A program made the translations under genes and the position numbers. From Rhizobium sp. N324 (GTDB taxonomy: Bacteria > Pseudomonadota > Alphaproteobacteria > Rhizobiales > Rhizobiaceae), in NCBI RefSeq assembly GCF_001664485.1, contig NZ_CP013631.1, positions 241,840 to 305,839 of the forward strand: a DNA stretch of 64,000 nt, given 5' to 3'. This document shows positions 25,166-33,110 of this stretch, piece after piece. The stretch's first letter is position 1. Each line of letters opens with the position of its first letter. The notes beneath the pieces are model-generated. The model searched no databases. It was not told the DNA's origin and worked only from the letters and a program-made list of their open reading frames with translations.

Positions 25166-26556
25166 GCCGCCGCCCTCCGCAGCTTCAGCCAATGCTCGAG
25201 ATAGTGGATATCCGTCTCACCGCGCGCGAATGCGTGGTCCTCGAACAGGGCGCGCAGAAAGGGAATATTGGTGGCGATGCCCTCGATCTCGGTGCCGGCA
25301 AGCGCCTCGCACATTCTGGCCATCGCTTTCGCCCGCGTCGGCGCGTGAACGATCAGCTTGGCGATCAGGGAGTCGTAATAGGGCGAGACCCTGTAGCCGG
25401 GATGAATATGCGTATCGACGCGGATGCCTGGCCCCCGGGGCAAAACCAGATGGGTGACGACACCGGCCGATGGCAGGAAGGTGTCGGGATCCTCGGCATT
25501 GATGCGGCATTCGAAAGAGTGGCCTTCGCAACTCACATCGCCTTGGGCGAGCTCTAGAACGTCGCCTTGGGCCGCCTTTATCTGCGCCTGGACGATATCG
25601 ACCCCGCTCGTCAGTTCGGTGACGGGATGCTCGACCTGAAGCCGCGTGTTCATCTCGATGAAATAGAAAGCGCCGTCCTCATAGAGGAATTCAAAGGTGC
25701 CGACGCCGCGGTAGCCGATCTGACGGCAGGCCTGGACGCAAGCCATGCCGACTGGTTGAATGATATCGGGCGCGATCCCGGGCGCCGGCGCTTCTTCCAC
25801 CACTTTCTGATGGCGGCGCTGCATCGAGCAATCCCGGTGACCCAGCCACACGGCATTGCCGTGGTCGTCGCAAAGAACCTGGATCTCGATGTGGCGCGGA
25901 TGCTGGAGGAATTTCTCCATGTAGAGCGAGGGTGAGCCGAAGGCCTTGCGCGCCTCTTCGCGCGTCAGCGCGATCGCTTCATGCAGTTGATCGGCCTTCA
26001 GCACGACGCGCATGCCGCGCCCGCCGCCGCCGCCGGACGCCTTGACGATGACGGGATAGCCGATCTCCAGCGCGATGCGCTCGATTGCGGCCGGGTCGTC
26101 GGGCAGCGCGCTGTCGGGACCGGGAACGCAGGGGACGCCGGCCGCCATCATCGCCCGCTTCGCCGCGATCTTGTCGCCCATGGTCGCGATCGATGAAGCG
26201 GTCGGACCGATGAAAGTCAGTCCGGCCCTTTCGACGGCGTCGGCGAATGCGGTGTTCTCAGACAGGAAACCGTAACCGGGATGGATGGCGCCCGCACCGG
26301 TCAGGCGTGCGGCGAGAAGAATAGCATCCTGATTGAGATAGCTCCTGCCCGCAGCCGACGGGCCGATGCAGAGAAAACTGTCAGCGGTTTTGATGTAGGA
26401 CGCTTGCCTGTCCGCCTCGGAGCAGATCGCGACCGTCTTGAGGCCGAGTTCGCGGCAGGCGCGCTGAACCCGGGCGGCGATCTCGCCGCGATTGGCGATG
26501 AGGACCGTATCGAAACGGCGTCCTGAGGCAGCGGATTGTTCCAACTTTTCCGGCAT
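25162..26556 (-). CDS. Biotin carboxylase (AccC-like)
   Basis: A 464-aa ATP-grasp enzyme that carboxylates the biotin of a BCCP with bicarbonate and ATP. Domain order is the normal one: N-terminal biotin carboxylase domain (VLIANRGEIAARVQRACREL), the ATP-grasp glycine loop KASGGGGGRGMR at about 172-183, MEKFLQHPRHIEIQVLCDD, HRDCSMQRRHQKVVEEAPAP and the FIEMNTRLQVEHPVTE motif at about 295-310, whose arginine is catalytic. The start overlaps the accB stop by ATGA. Its association with pxp genes suggests a dedicated copy and not the housekeeping acetyl-CoA carboxylase subunit. Confidence 0.92.
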   Translation of the reverse strand: MPEKLEQSAASGRRFDTVLIANRGEIAARVQRACRELGLKTVAICSEADRQASYIKTADSFLCIGPSAAGRSYLNQDAILLAARLTGAGAIHPGYGFLSENTAFADAVERAGLTFIGPTASSIATMGDKIAAKRAMMAAGVPCVPGPDSALPDDPAAIERIALEIGYPVIVKASGGGGGRGMRVVLKADQLHEAIALTREEARKAFGSPSLYMEKFLQHPRHIEIQVLCDDHGNAVWLGHRDCSMQRRHQKVVEEAPAPGIAPDIIQPVGMACVQACRQIGYRGVGTFEFLYEDGAFYFIEMNTRLQVEHPVTELTSGVDIVQAQIKAAQGDVLELAQGDVSCEGHSFECRINAEDPDTFLPSAGVVTHLVLPRGPGIRVDTHIHPGYRVSPYYDSLIAKLIVHAPTRAKAMARMCEALAGTEIEGIATNIPFLRALFEDHAFARGETDIHYLEHWLKLRRAAA

Positions 26557-26987
26557 CAGGCGATCTCCGCCAAGAGGTCGCCGGTCTCGACCTCGCCATT
26601 GTCGATATCGGTAAGGTGCGTGATGCGCCCGGACCGCGGCGCGGCGATCGTGTTGAAGACCTTCATCGCCTCGATGATGAAAAGGGTCTGCCCCTCCTCC
26701 ACCGCGTCACCGATCGCGACGAACGGCGGCTCGCCGGGCGTCGGAGCCCGGTGCAGCACGCCGAAGACGGGCGCCGTCACCGCATGGGAGGTTTTCTCGA
26801 CGCTGGAAGGCGCATGGGAGACAGGGCTTTTCGTCGATTCCAGCTTTTGCGACGGCTCGGCAACAACTGCCTCTGCCAGTGATGTGCGGAATATCCGAAC
26901 CGTCACGTCCTTTTCCGTCACCGTCAGCTCGGTAATGTTCGATCGTCCGACAAAGTCGATCAGCGTCTTGATCTTCGAGAGGTCCAT
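26556..26987 (-). CDS. Biotin carboxyl carrier protein (AccB-like)
   Basis: A 143-aa BCCP: N-terminal helical part (KIKTLIDFVGRSNITELTVT), a Ser/Pro/Ala-rich linker and a C-terminal biotinyl domain. The biotin acceptor is K109 in IIEAMKVFN, followed by IAAPRSGRITHL. V in place of the second M is a common variant. It is the first gene of the seven-gene acc/pxp/aminotransferase operon; a 16-bp palindrome lies 11 bp before its start. The biotin carboxylase follows with ATGA overlap, so the two form a matched pair. Confidence 0.9.
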   Translation of the reverse strand: MDLSKIKTLIDFVGRSNITELTVTEKDVTVRIFRTSLAEAVVAEPSQKLESTKSPVSHAPSSVEKTSHAVTAPVFGVLHRAPTPGEPPFVAIGDAVEEGQTLFIIEAMKVFNTIAAPRSGRITHLTDIDNGEVETGDLLAEIA

Positions 26988-26997
26988 GTGCGTGCTC

Positions 26998-27013
26998 GGA
27001 ATTTCAGAATTCC
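26998..27013. promoter_or_regulatory. 16-bp palindrome before the acc/pxp operon
   Basis: GGAATT and AATTCC enclose TCAG in a perfect inverted repeat 11 bp upstream of the accB start codon. A protein bound here would block transcription or ribosome access to the first gene. No regulator is assigned. Confidence 0.4.
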
Positions 27014-27292
27014 ACCGCGCATAGCTGAAGTTTCAGATCGCCCGGCGTTGTGATTTTCGTAGCACGACGTATGGGTTGATGGGGTCAGACGAAGTTTTGA
27101 TGGAGCGCAATTGGCCCTGCGGGAACTATCGCCGGCCGGCCCCTGACGGCAGCCGGGCCGGCGAGACGAAATAGAGTCCATCGAGGAGAAAGGCGTTTTT
27201 GGAAGCGGCGCCCCCTCAGACAGACTGCCCATGGGGACAGTGGCTCGCCAAGTCGTAGACCGTCGGCTCGAATTGACGTGGCCCGTCAACGA
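27014..27292. other. Intergenic region between the acc/pxp operon and the protease operon
   Basis: About 280 bases without a credible gene. The promoter of the acc/pxp operon is expected here but no clear -35/-10 pair was recognised. At 27130-27163 CGCCGGCC faces GGCCGGCG over an 18-base spacer, a GC-rich stem that could end transcripts arriving from the protease operon, although no T-run follows it on the minus strand. Confidence 0.5.
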
Positions 27293-27631
27293 TCAGACGA
27301 TCAAAAATCCTTGTATGGCGCTCTTCTGGCCATTCAGTTTTATCACAACCCACAAGGGTGGGTCGGGCGGCTTTTTGGTGGTATCGGTAGGCTTGGCGCC
27401 AAGCGCCGGTTTGGCGACGACGGGCCATACCTTGTCCGTGCTCGTAGCAGAATCATCTGCAAGTACTTCGACGTCAATTCTATCGCTGCCATCTTGCTTG
27501 GTAGATACATAGACATCCATCCCCTCGCCAAAGCCGTTGCCTATGAGTGTAAACGGCGTTCGTGTGCGTAGCGGAGCTTGCACAGGCTTGGGGTCCAAGC
27601 GCACAATTTCGAGAGTAGTTTTTGCGGCCAT
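27293..27631 (-). CDS. Hypothetical protein, possible Ig-like (IPT/TIG-type) fold
   Basis: A 112-aa protein of unknown function. The segment TPFTLIGNGFGEGMDVYVST resembles the strand-turn pattern of IPT/TIG immunoglobulin-like domains (GxGF followed by V-Y-V), and the C-terminus has another pair of strands around PLWVVIKLNGQKSAI. There is no signal peptide, membrane helix or cysteine. GGAGGCGATC before the ATG makes a good ribosome site. It is the last of three closely spaced minus-strand genes with the metalloprotease. The fold suggestion is by eye and weak. Confidence 0.6.
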   Translation of the reverse strand: MAAKTTLEIVRLDPKPVQAPLRTRTPFTLIGNGFGEGMDVYVSTKQDGSDRIDVEVLADDSATSTDKVWPVVAKPALGAKPTDTTKKPPDPPLWVVIKLNGQKSAIQGFLIV

Positions 27632-27665
27632 GATCGCCTCCCTGGTCCATCCCTATCCGTAAAAA

Positions 27666-28268
27666 TTAATCACCATCGCCCGATCTGCGTGGGATGAATC
27701 CGCCTGATCTCGACATCACGCCGCCGGAGCGGGACAAGGCACCGCCCGACCGGGACAATCCGCCGCTCGCCATTCCTCGAGGATCAGCCGAGGCCTCGAC
27801 CGAGAGCAGGATTTGCTCAAGGGTTCCCGTTTGGGCATCAAGCCTCATCGAGATATCGTCCTTGTCATAGATCCAGACCTTCATATCCCTGGCGAGAGCT
27901 CCAATTTGGGAGCCGAGGCCTGTTCGTGCACTCGAACCTGGGGACCGAGACAATCTGTCGTATTCGATGTCGCCATCGACGTTCCGCGGAGGGGGATCGT
28001 CGGGATTCAGGCCGCTGCCGTGGACAACGAAAATAGCCGGTGGGCTCAGTTCAACGAACGTCCCCTCGAAAGAGAAAGCATAGATTCGCGCGAGGGTCGC
28101 TTCGTTCGTGCTGAGCTGGCCCCTCAGAAAACTGTTCGCGCCTAATGGATTTCCGATCAGAGGCTGATAAACGTCGCCTCTCAGAAGAAGGTCACTCAGT
28201 TCGCGCCCGAAGAGATACACCGCTGATACACCTAACAAGGTTTCGTTGTCTGCCACGTCTGCCTCCAT
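27666..28268 (-). CDS. Hypothetical protein with C-terminal SRSGG repeats
   Basis: A 200-aa protein I do not recognise. The N-terminal 90 residues look globular (LLGVSAVYLFGRELSDLLLR, then YAFSFEGTFVELSPPAIFVV), the middle is polar, and the C-terminal 40 residues are low-complexity, with three copies of an SRSGG unit spaced seven residues apart (LSRSGG, LSRSGG, MSRSGG) ending in a basic-acidic tail. No signal peptide is seen. It lies 8 bp after the metalloprotease and 34 bp before the 112-aa gene, so the three are one transcript. The repeats could be a flexible linker or a cleavage substrate. Confidence 0.6.
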   Translation of the reverse strand: MEADVADNETLLGVSAVYLFGRELSDLLLRGDVYQPLIGNPLGANSFLRGQLSTNEATLARIYAFSFEGTFVELSPPAIFVVHGSGLNPDDPPPRNVDGDIEYDRLSRSPGSSARTGLGSQIGALARDMKVWIYDKDDISMRLDAQTGTLEQILLSVEASADPRGMASGGLSRSGGALSRSGGVMSRSGGFIPRRSGDGD

Positions 28269-28276
28269 CCATCTGG

Positions 28277-29608
28277 TTATTGACCAATGCCTGATCTCGA
28301 CAACAGAACTTTCTCGCGAAAGGTCATCTTCGGAAGCTCCAGATAATCTATCGGCAGTAACGTCCGCGCAGAGTGGACATGACTGTGATGCTCGCCGCCT
28401 TTGAGGTGCGGGCCAGCGTGCACTTCACCGATCGCCCGTCGCCTGAAGTTTCTACTGATGATCCGTGCGAACTGACCGCCACTTTCGTTCTGATCGATCG
28501 CAAGCATCGTTCTCGCGACGTCGCCGTAGTCGAGAAAGTCGGGAGCGAGAGCCCACAAGGTTTCCGCCAGATACGTCCCGACGATATCGCGTGCGTCGAG
28601 CAGTGCTTCGACAAACCCATCGGAGTTCCGCGCGAAAGCACGGTCGAAAGCATGCTGCACCGGCGCCTCGGCGGCCGGATCGAACTCGGCAATATCTGCG
28701 AGATCTTCAACGGCATGGGAGATCAAGCCGCGCGCCACCAGGCTCTCATGAAAGATGTCGACGAGGATGTCGAATATGGCGCCAGTAAGCGGCTGCGAGA
28801 GCTCATGCTCGTCCTTCCACCCATGCGCGAACTCGGCCATCGTCCTTTTGTTGTTTGCCGACCGTATCTGGCGATGCGGCGAAAATTCCGAAAAGCGTGA
28901 CAGGCGGTTTGCGCGGTAAAGGTTACCGCGCGTCTCCGTGAGAACGTTGTCGATCACGGACGGAAAATGCATGGCCGCGATCAGCGACACGCAATCGGAG
29001 AAGGCCTCCTGGAAGCCAAGATATTCGGGATACTCGGCTCCCAGGCGCGGCACGCCCAGGACGCTGAAGATGATCGCGTGTCCCACCTCATGCGCGATGA
29101 CGTCGAAATCGAGGCTGAAGGGAAGGACGCGCCCATCGTTCTCGAACTGGCTCCCGACTTCGAGGAAACCATAGCCGTACTGTGCGTTGTCCCATTGCGG
29201 CAGGATCGAGATTTCCAGCCGGTCATAATAATCGCGAAAATGCCATGTGAGCGGCTGGCCGAGATAGCGCTCCCATACATCCAGTGTGAACCGCACGCAG
29301 CCGAAGACATGTGCGGCTTGGAAGCCGGGCGTCGAAGGCCGGAGATAGTCGAAATTGCCGCAAGCGTCGGGGGTGGCGGGCTCGAGGATTTTCCCCGTCC
29401 AGGGCGGCAGATAGATATAGGGCGTTCCGAGCGGCCCGCGGTTCAAACCGTAAGGACCGGTTTTGCCGACTGGCTCCACAACAAACATGCGATCGTCGGC
29501 TGGGCCAGCTGTCAGGCTACCCAACGGAGACGATACTTCGACGATCTCGGGCTTGGACCGAGCATCTTCAAATGGAGGCTGTACAAAAAGCCTGAACCGG
29601 GTGCCCAT
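28277..29608 (-). CDS. Zinc metalloprotease-like protein with M4-type HExxH...E motif
   Basis: A 443-aa protein with a gluzincin active site: HEVGH at residues 173-177 and, 24 residues on, GFQEAFSD whose E201 matches the third zinc ligand in the NEAxSD motif of thermolysin (M4) and fungalysin (M36). Upstream, FSLDFDVIAHEVGHAI resembles the M4 helix. Unlike secreted M4 enzymes there is no signal peptide and no propeptide, and the C-terminal half (about 230-443) is not familiar. It is the first of three tightly spaced genes. An intracellular or non-classically exported peptidase is indicated; substrate unknown. Confidence 0.72.
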   Translation of the reverse strand: MGTRFRLFVQPPFEDARSKPEIVEVSSPLGSLTAGPADDRMFVVEPVGKTGPYGLNRGPLGTPYIYLPPWTGKILEPATPDACGNFDYLRPSTPGFQAAHVFGCVRFTLDVWERYLGQPLTWHFRDYYDRLEISILPQWDNAQYGYGFLEVGSQFENDGRVLPFSLDFDVIAHEVGHAIIFSVLGVPRLGAEYPEYLGFQEAFSDCVSLIAAMHFPSVIDNVLTETRGNLYRANRLSRFSEFSPHRQIRSANNKRTMAEFAHGWKDEHELSQPLTGAIFDILVDIFHESLVARGLISHAVEDLADIAEFDPAAEAPVQHAFDRAFARNSDGFVEALLDARDIVGTYLAETLWALAPDFLDYGDVARTMLAIDQNESGGQFARIISRNFRRRAIGEVHAGPHLKGGEHHSHVHSARTLLPIDYLELPKMTFREKVLLSRSGIGQ

Positions 29609-29725
29609 CCGCTCCCCCTCAAAAGACTTTTATGATTGCCAGTTTAAGTTGACGATCGGCGCTCGCAAGAATTTTAGCAAGTAATAAAATAGAATTAGAA
29701 CTAGTCCGCCAAAATGTACGGGGCG

Positions 29726-31600
29726 TTATTCTGACAGCTCAACCAAGCTTGAATAACGCGGGTGACTGCGAATGGGATCGAGGTCGGAATCATTCTTGAA
29801 CCATAGCCGCATCTCGATGCCGACTTGAGGCATCCAGACCTCGAGCAAGTCTATCGCCCGCTCAATCTCGCCAAGCAGTGCATAGGTGCAGGCGGCATTG
29901 TACTGAATGTTTATATCGTCGGGATCTGTCGCCAGAGAGCGGGCCAACCATTCCAGAGCCCGATCGCGAACACCGAGAAAGGCGAGCACCGTCGCTCCCA
30001 GGCAAGCAACATTGGCATTCTCCGGATGCAGCCGCAGTTCTTCCTCCGCCTTTTTCAACGCGATCCGCGCATAGCTGCTGGCCTTGTCTATTTGTCCGAG
30101 CGAACGAAGGACGTTCACAAGCATGATCGGCGCACCATAATCGGCGGGCTTGATTTCCATCGCACGCTGAAAGTGCGTAGCCGCGAGTTTGAATTGACCT
30201 TCGGTGACGCAGAATTCGGCGTAGTACCGATTTGCCTCATGACAATTGGCGTCAAGCGACAAAGCCTGTTCGAAGGCAGAAACTGCGTCAGTGCGATCGC
30301 CGGCCACCGCCAACGCAAATCCCTTGGCCGCATGGGCCTCCGCCAGATTGGGATCGATAACGAGCGCTGTCGCCGTATTCGCGAGAATGTCCTCCACCGG
30401 AATCTCGGCGCCGAACTGAGACCGCAGACGCGCATCGCAAACCGCGATGCCGGCATAGGCGCGGGCATAATTCGGATCCAATTCGATGGCTCTGGCGAAG
30501 CTCTGCCTGGCCATTAGATGGTTCGAGCGCGAAGCAATATGGTAGTATTCGCGCCCTCTGAGGAAGTGCGTATAAGCTTCGACGCTCTCTGTCGGCGCTT
30601 GCTCGATTGCCTCCTTTTCCTCCGGGAGCAGCTTGACCTTGAGCTGCTCGACAATTGCCTTGGTGATCTCGTCCTGCACTTCGAAGATATCGGTGAGGTC
30701 GCGGTCGTAACGCGCGGCCCAGACGTGGCCGTCGCTGGCTGCGTCGATCAATTCGGCATTGATCCTGACGTGGTTGCCGGCCTTGCGGACGCTGCCCTCT
30801 ACGACATAGGCAACCCCGAGCTCCCTGGCGATGCGCTGCAGGTTTTCGCTCCGGCCTTTCCATGTAAAGACAGTATTGCGGCTCAGTACAAACAGGCCTG
30901 AAACATTCGATAGATCAGTGATGATGTCCTCGGTGATGCCGTCGCTGAAAAACTCCTGGGCGGGATCGTCGCTGATGTTGGCAAATGGCAGGATTGCCAC
31001 GGATGGCTTGTTGACTGGTGCCTGCGTGTGGCCGTTTGCGGCAAACGGCACCCCTTCACGGGAGGCGACATTGCCCCAATCGGCAAAATAGACATGCACC
31101 GGACGGGAGATGTTCTTGACGGTCTTTTCGCCCTGGTCTGCGAACTCGAGGCCGAGTTTGTTTCCGACTTCGTGGCGCACCGCCGCCGAACAGGCAATGC
31201 CGCCCGGAGCTGCAAGGGCTTGTAGCCGGACCGCCACATTAATGCCGTCCCCATGAAAGTCGTCCGCATCGAAGACGATGTCGCCCAAATTCAAGCCTAT
31301 TCGAAACGCAAAGTGCCTGTCGGCTGGAAGCTCCATATTGCGCTCCAGCATGCCGCGCTGGATTTCGACTGCGCATCGTGCGGCACTGAGCACGCTACCG
31401 AACTCGACCAGGAAACCGTCGCCCATGACCTTGATTATACGCCCGTCGTGGGTCGCGACAGCAGGTTCGAAGAGCTCGCGGCGATGCTGGCGAAGGGCAT
31501 TAAGCGTCTCCTCTTCGTTTGCCTCCAGGAGACGGCTGTACCCCACTACATCGGCAGCCAGAATAGCCGTCAATCGACGCTCGACAAGCTCTGCGCACAT
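29726..31600 (-). CDS. Class III adenylate/guanylate cyclase with FlgO-like and TPR domains
   Basis: A 624-aa protein with three parts. Residues 1-170 form a class III cyclase homology domain: metal aspartates in LAADVVGYSRLL (D17) and VMGDGFLVEF (about D60), and GDGINVAVRLQALAAPGGI. Residues about 198-320 resemble the FlgO/TolB-N-like domain common in rhizobial cyclases (VAILPFANISDDPAQEFFSD, then VVEGSVRKAGNHVRINAELI). The rest is TPR repeats (FARAIELDPNYARAYAGIAV and similar). No membrane segment. It would convert ATP to cAMP under control of protein partners. It ends 117 bp before the protease and may or may not share its transcript. Confidence 0.85.
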   Translation of the reverse strand: MCAELVERRLTAILAADVVGYSRLLEANEEETLNALRQHRRELFEPAVATHDGRIIKVMGDGFLVEFGSVLSAARCAVEIQRGMLERNMELPADRHFAFRIGLNLGDIVFDADDFHGDGINVAVRLQALAAPGGIACSAAVRHEVGNKLGLEFADQGEKTVKNISRPVHVYFADWGNVASREGVPFAANGHTQAPVNKPSVAILPFANISDDPAQEFFSDGITEDIITDLSNVSGLFVLSRNTVFTWKGRSENLQRIARELGVAYVVEGSVRKAGNHVRINAELIDAASDGHVWAARYDRDLTDIFEVQDEITKAIVEQLKVKLLPEEKEAIEQAPTESVEAYTHFLRGREYYHIASRSNHLMARQSFARAIELDPNYARAYAGIAVCDARLRSQFGAEIPVEDILANTATALVIDPNLAEAHAAKGFALAVAGDRTDAVSAFEQALSLDANCHEANRYYAEFCVTEGQFKLAATHFQRAMEIKPADYGAPIMLVNVLRSLGQIDKASSYARIALKKAEEELRLHPENANVACLGATVLAFLGVRDRALEWLARSLATDPDDINIQYNAACTYALLGEIERAIDLLEVWMPQVGIEMRLWFKNDSDLDPIRSHPRYSSLVELSE

Positions 31601-31816
31601 GCCCGTCTCCCCAACGTGCTGGTGGCAATACTATTCAATTCGAGAAACTAGCCAGTAATGTTGCCGGACGATCGTATTACTGACAACTAAAATCTCCCTC
31701 TCGTCCGTAAGAACTCCTGGAGAGCTTCGATGTCGCGGATTACGGCAGCGAGAAGTTGCACATGACGCTTCGGCCCGGCGTTTCTGTACGGGATGTGCGA
31801 ACCGGTTATGCCATCG

Positions 31817-32887
31817 TCAACCCTTCGGAGGGGCGATGCTTTCCCGCAGGATAAGCTTGCTGCGGATGATGGTGCGCACCGAGACTGGGTTTTGCCTCTG
31901 GCCAATGGCGTCGAGCAGCAGTTTCACCGCGGCGCGGCCCATTTCTTCCACCGGCTGTTCGATCGTCGAGAGCGGTGGCGAGGAGAATTCGCAGACGGGC
32001 GAACCGTCGAAGGAGACGACGGACAGATCATCGGGAATACTCAAGCCTGCGCGCTTGATGCAGCTGACAAATGAGATGGCCATGTCATCGCTGGTGGCGA
32101 TGACCGCCGTTGGTTTCTCGTCCAATCCAGCGAAATCGTCTGCCGCCTGCACGCCGATGTCGAAACCGTGCTGATAATCGAGACGACCGCCCGAGCGACG
32201 TACGGCCTCCTTCGATAGGCCGGCTGCCTCAAGCGCCTCGAGCACGCCGCCATAGCGCTCGACGTCATGGTAATTGCCTTCAGGTCCTGCAAGATAGAAG
32301 AAACGGCGATGGCCCAGCCGGATCAGTTCGGCCGTGACGTCGCGCACAGCCTCGCGGTCGTTGGTGACGACGCTCTGCAGGCCCGCATCGCTCATGTCGA
32401 GCAGCATCGAAACGATCGGCAGGCCGGAGTTTGCCATCGACCGCCCATCGACCTCCGGAAGTTTCGACGACAGGATGATGGCTCCGCGCACGCTGCCTCC
32501 GAAGGCGAGGTCGAGAATGTGCCGCTCGGAAATCTCGTCGCGATCGAGGTTGGCGATCATCAGATTGTAGCCGCCCTGGATCAGCGACTTGTTGATGCTC
32601 TGCAGAACCTGAGGAATGATCTGTGAGACGCCGTAATAGAGCGATCCGGGCAGGATGATCATGATGATGTTGGATTTGCCGACCCTGAGACCGCGCGCCA
32701 TCGCATTGGGAGTATAGCCGAGCTGCTTGGCCGCCGCGTTGATCTTGGCGCGCGTCTTCTCGTTGACCCGTCCGGGATTGGCGAGCGCACGGCTGACCGT
32801 TGAGATGGCGACACCGGCGAGCCGCGCAACATCGGCCATCAGCGCTCCCGACTGCTCCTCGACGGCCACATCCTTGTTTTTATTCAC
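31817..32887 (-). CDS. LacI-family transcriptional regulator
   Basis: Regulator of 356 aa. The HTH and hinge are at about residues 17-70 (MADVARLAGVAISTVSRALA, then NEKTRAKINAAAKQLGYTPN), followed by the periplasmic-binding-protein-like effector domain (IIMIILPGSLYYGVSQ through PVCEFSSPPLSTIEQPVEEM). It is divergent from the sugar catabolic operon at 33111, and two palindromes of LacI type (GCAAACGTTTGC and a relative) lie in between. It most likely represses that operon and itself until a sugar or sugar derivative binds. Confidence 0.92.
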   Translation of the reverse strand: MNKNKDVAVEEQSGALMADVARLAGVAISTVSRALANPGRVNEKTRAKINAAAKQLGYTPNAMARGLRVGKSNIIMIILPGSLYYGVSQIIPQVLQSINKSLIQGGYNLMIANLDRDEISERHILDLAFGGSVRGAIILSSKLPEVDGRSMANSGLPIVSMLLDMSDAGLQSVVTNDREAVRDVTAELIRLGHRRFFYLAGPEGNYHDVERYGGVLEALEAAGLSKEAVRRSGGRLDYQHGFDIGVQAADDFAGLDEKPTAVIATSDDMAISFVSCIKRAGLSIPDDLSVVSFDGSPVCEFSSPPLSTIEQPVEEMGRAAVKLLLDAIGQRQNPVSVRTIIRSKLILRESIAPPKG

Positions 32888-32946
32888 GTTTGTTTCATTC
32901 TCCCGGATGCTTCGATTTGCAACTCTAAGACAGCCGGCGATCTATA

Positions 32947-32958
32947 GCAAACGTTTGC
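32947..32958. promoter_or_regulatory. LacI-type operator O1
   Basis: GCAAACGTTTGC is a perfect 12-bp palindrome with the central CG typical of LacI/GalR operators. It lies 59 bp upstream of the LacI gene start, with its centre exactly 60 bp from the second site. Confidence 0.7.
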
Positions 32959-32968
32959 CAAAAATCGC

Positions 32969-32996
32969 TTGCGTAAAAAACCAGCTTGATTATCAT
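32969..32996 (+). promoter_or_regulatory. Candidate promoter of the sugar operon
   Basis: TTGCGT (32969-32974) and TATCAT (32991-32996) are separated by 16 bases and lie between the two LacI-type operators. The second operator begins 8 bp after the -10 element, so a bound repressor would cover the transcription start. Confidence 0.45.
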
Positions 32997-33004
32997 CTGG
33001 GTCA

Positions 33005-33020
33005 TGGCAAACGATTGCCA
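33005..33020. promoter_or_regulatory. LacI-type operator O2
   Basis: TGGCAAACGATTGCCA is a 16-bp palindrome with only the central two bases unpaired, sharing GCAAACG with the site at 32947. Placed over the expected start of the sugar operon transcript. Confidence 0.7.
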
Positions 33021-33110
33021 TTCCTTAATGCGTTGAAAATTCATGATTTATTGAATGTGGAACCGCTCTTCCGCAGACGGGTAGGTCATGCCTTTAGAAA
33101 TGGATGGATT

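Noticed and set aside
27130..27163. GC-rich inverted repeat as intrinsic terminator
   Set aside because: Spacer of 18 bases and no T-run on the relevant strand; kept only as a note in the intergenic entry.
31601..31816. Short protein-like frames on both strands between the cyclase and LacI genes
   Set aside because: A minus frame ending with ALQEFLRTRGRF and a plus frame around FDVADYGSEKLHM both look partly coding, but neither has a start with a ribosome site or a recognisable family; possibly a gene remnant.
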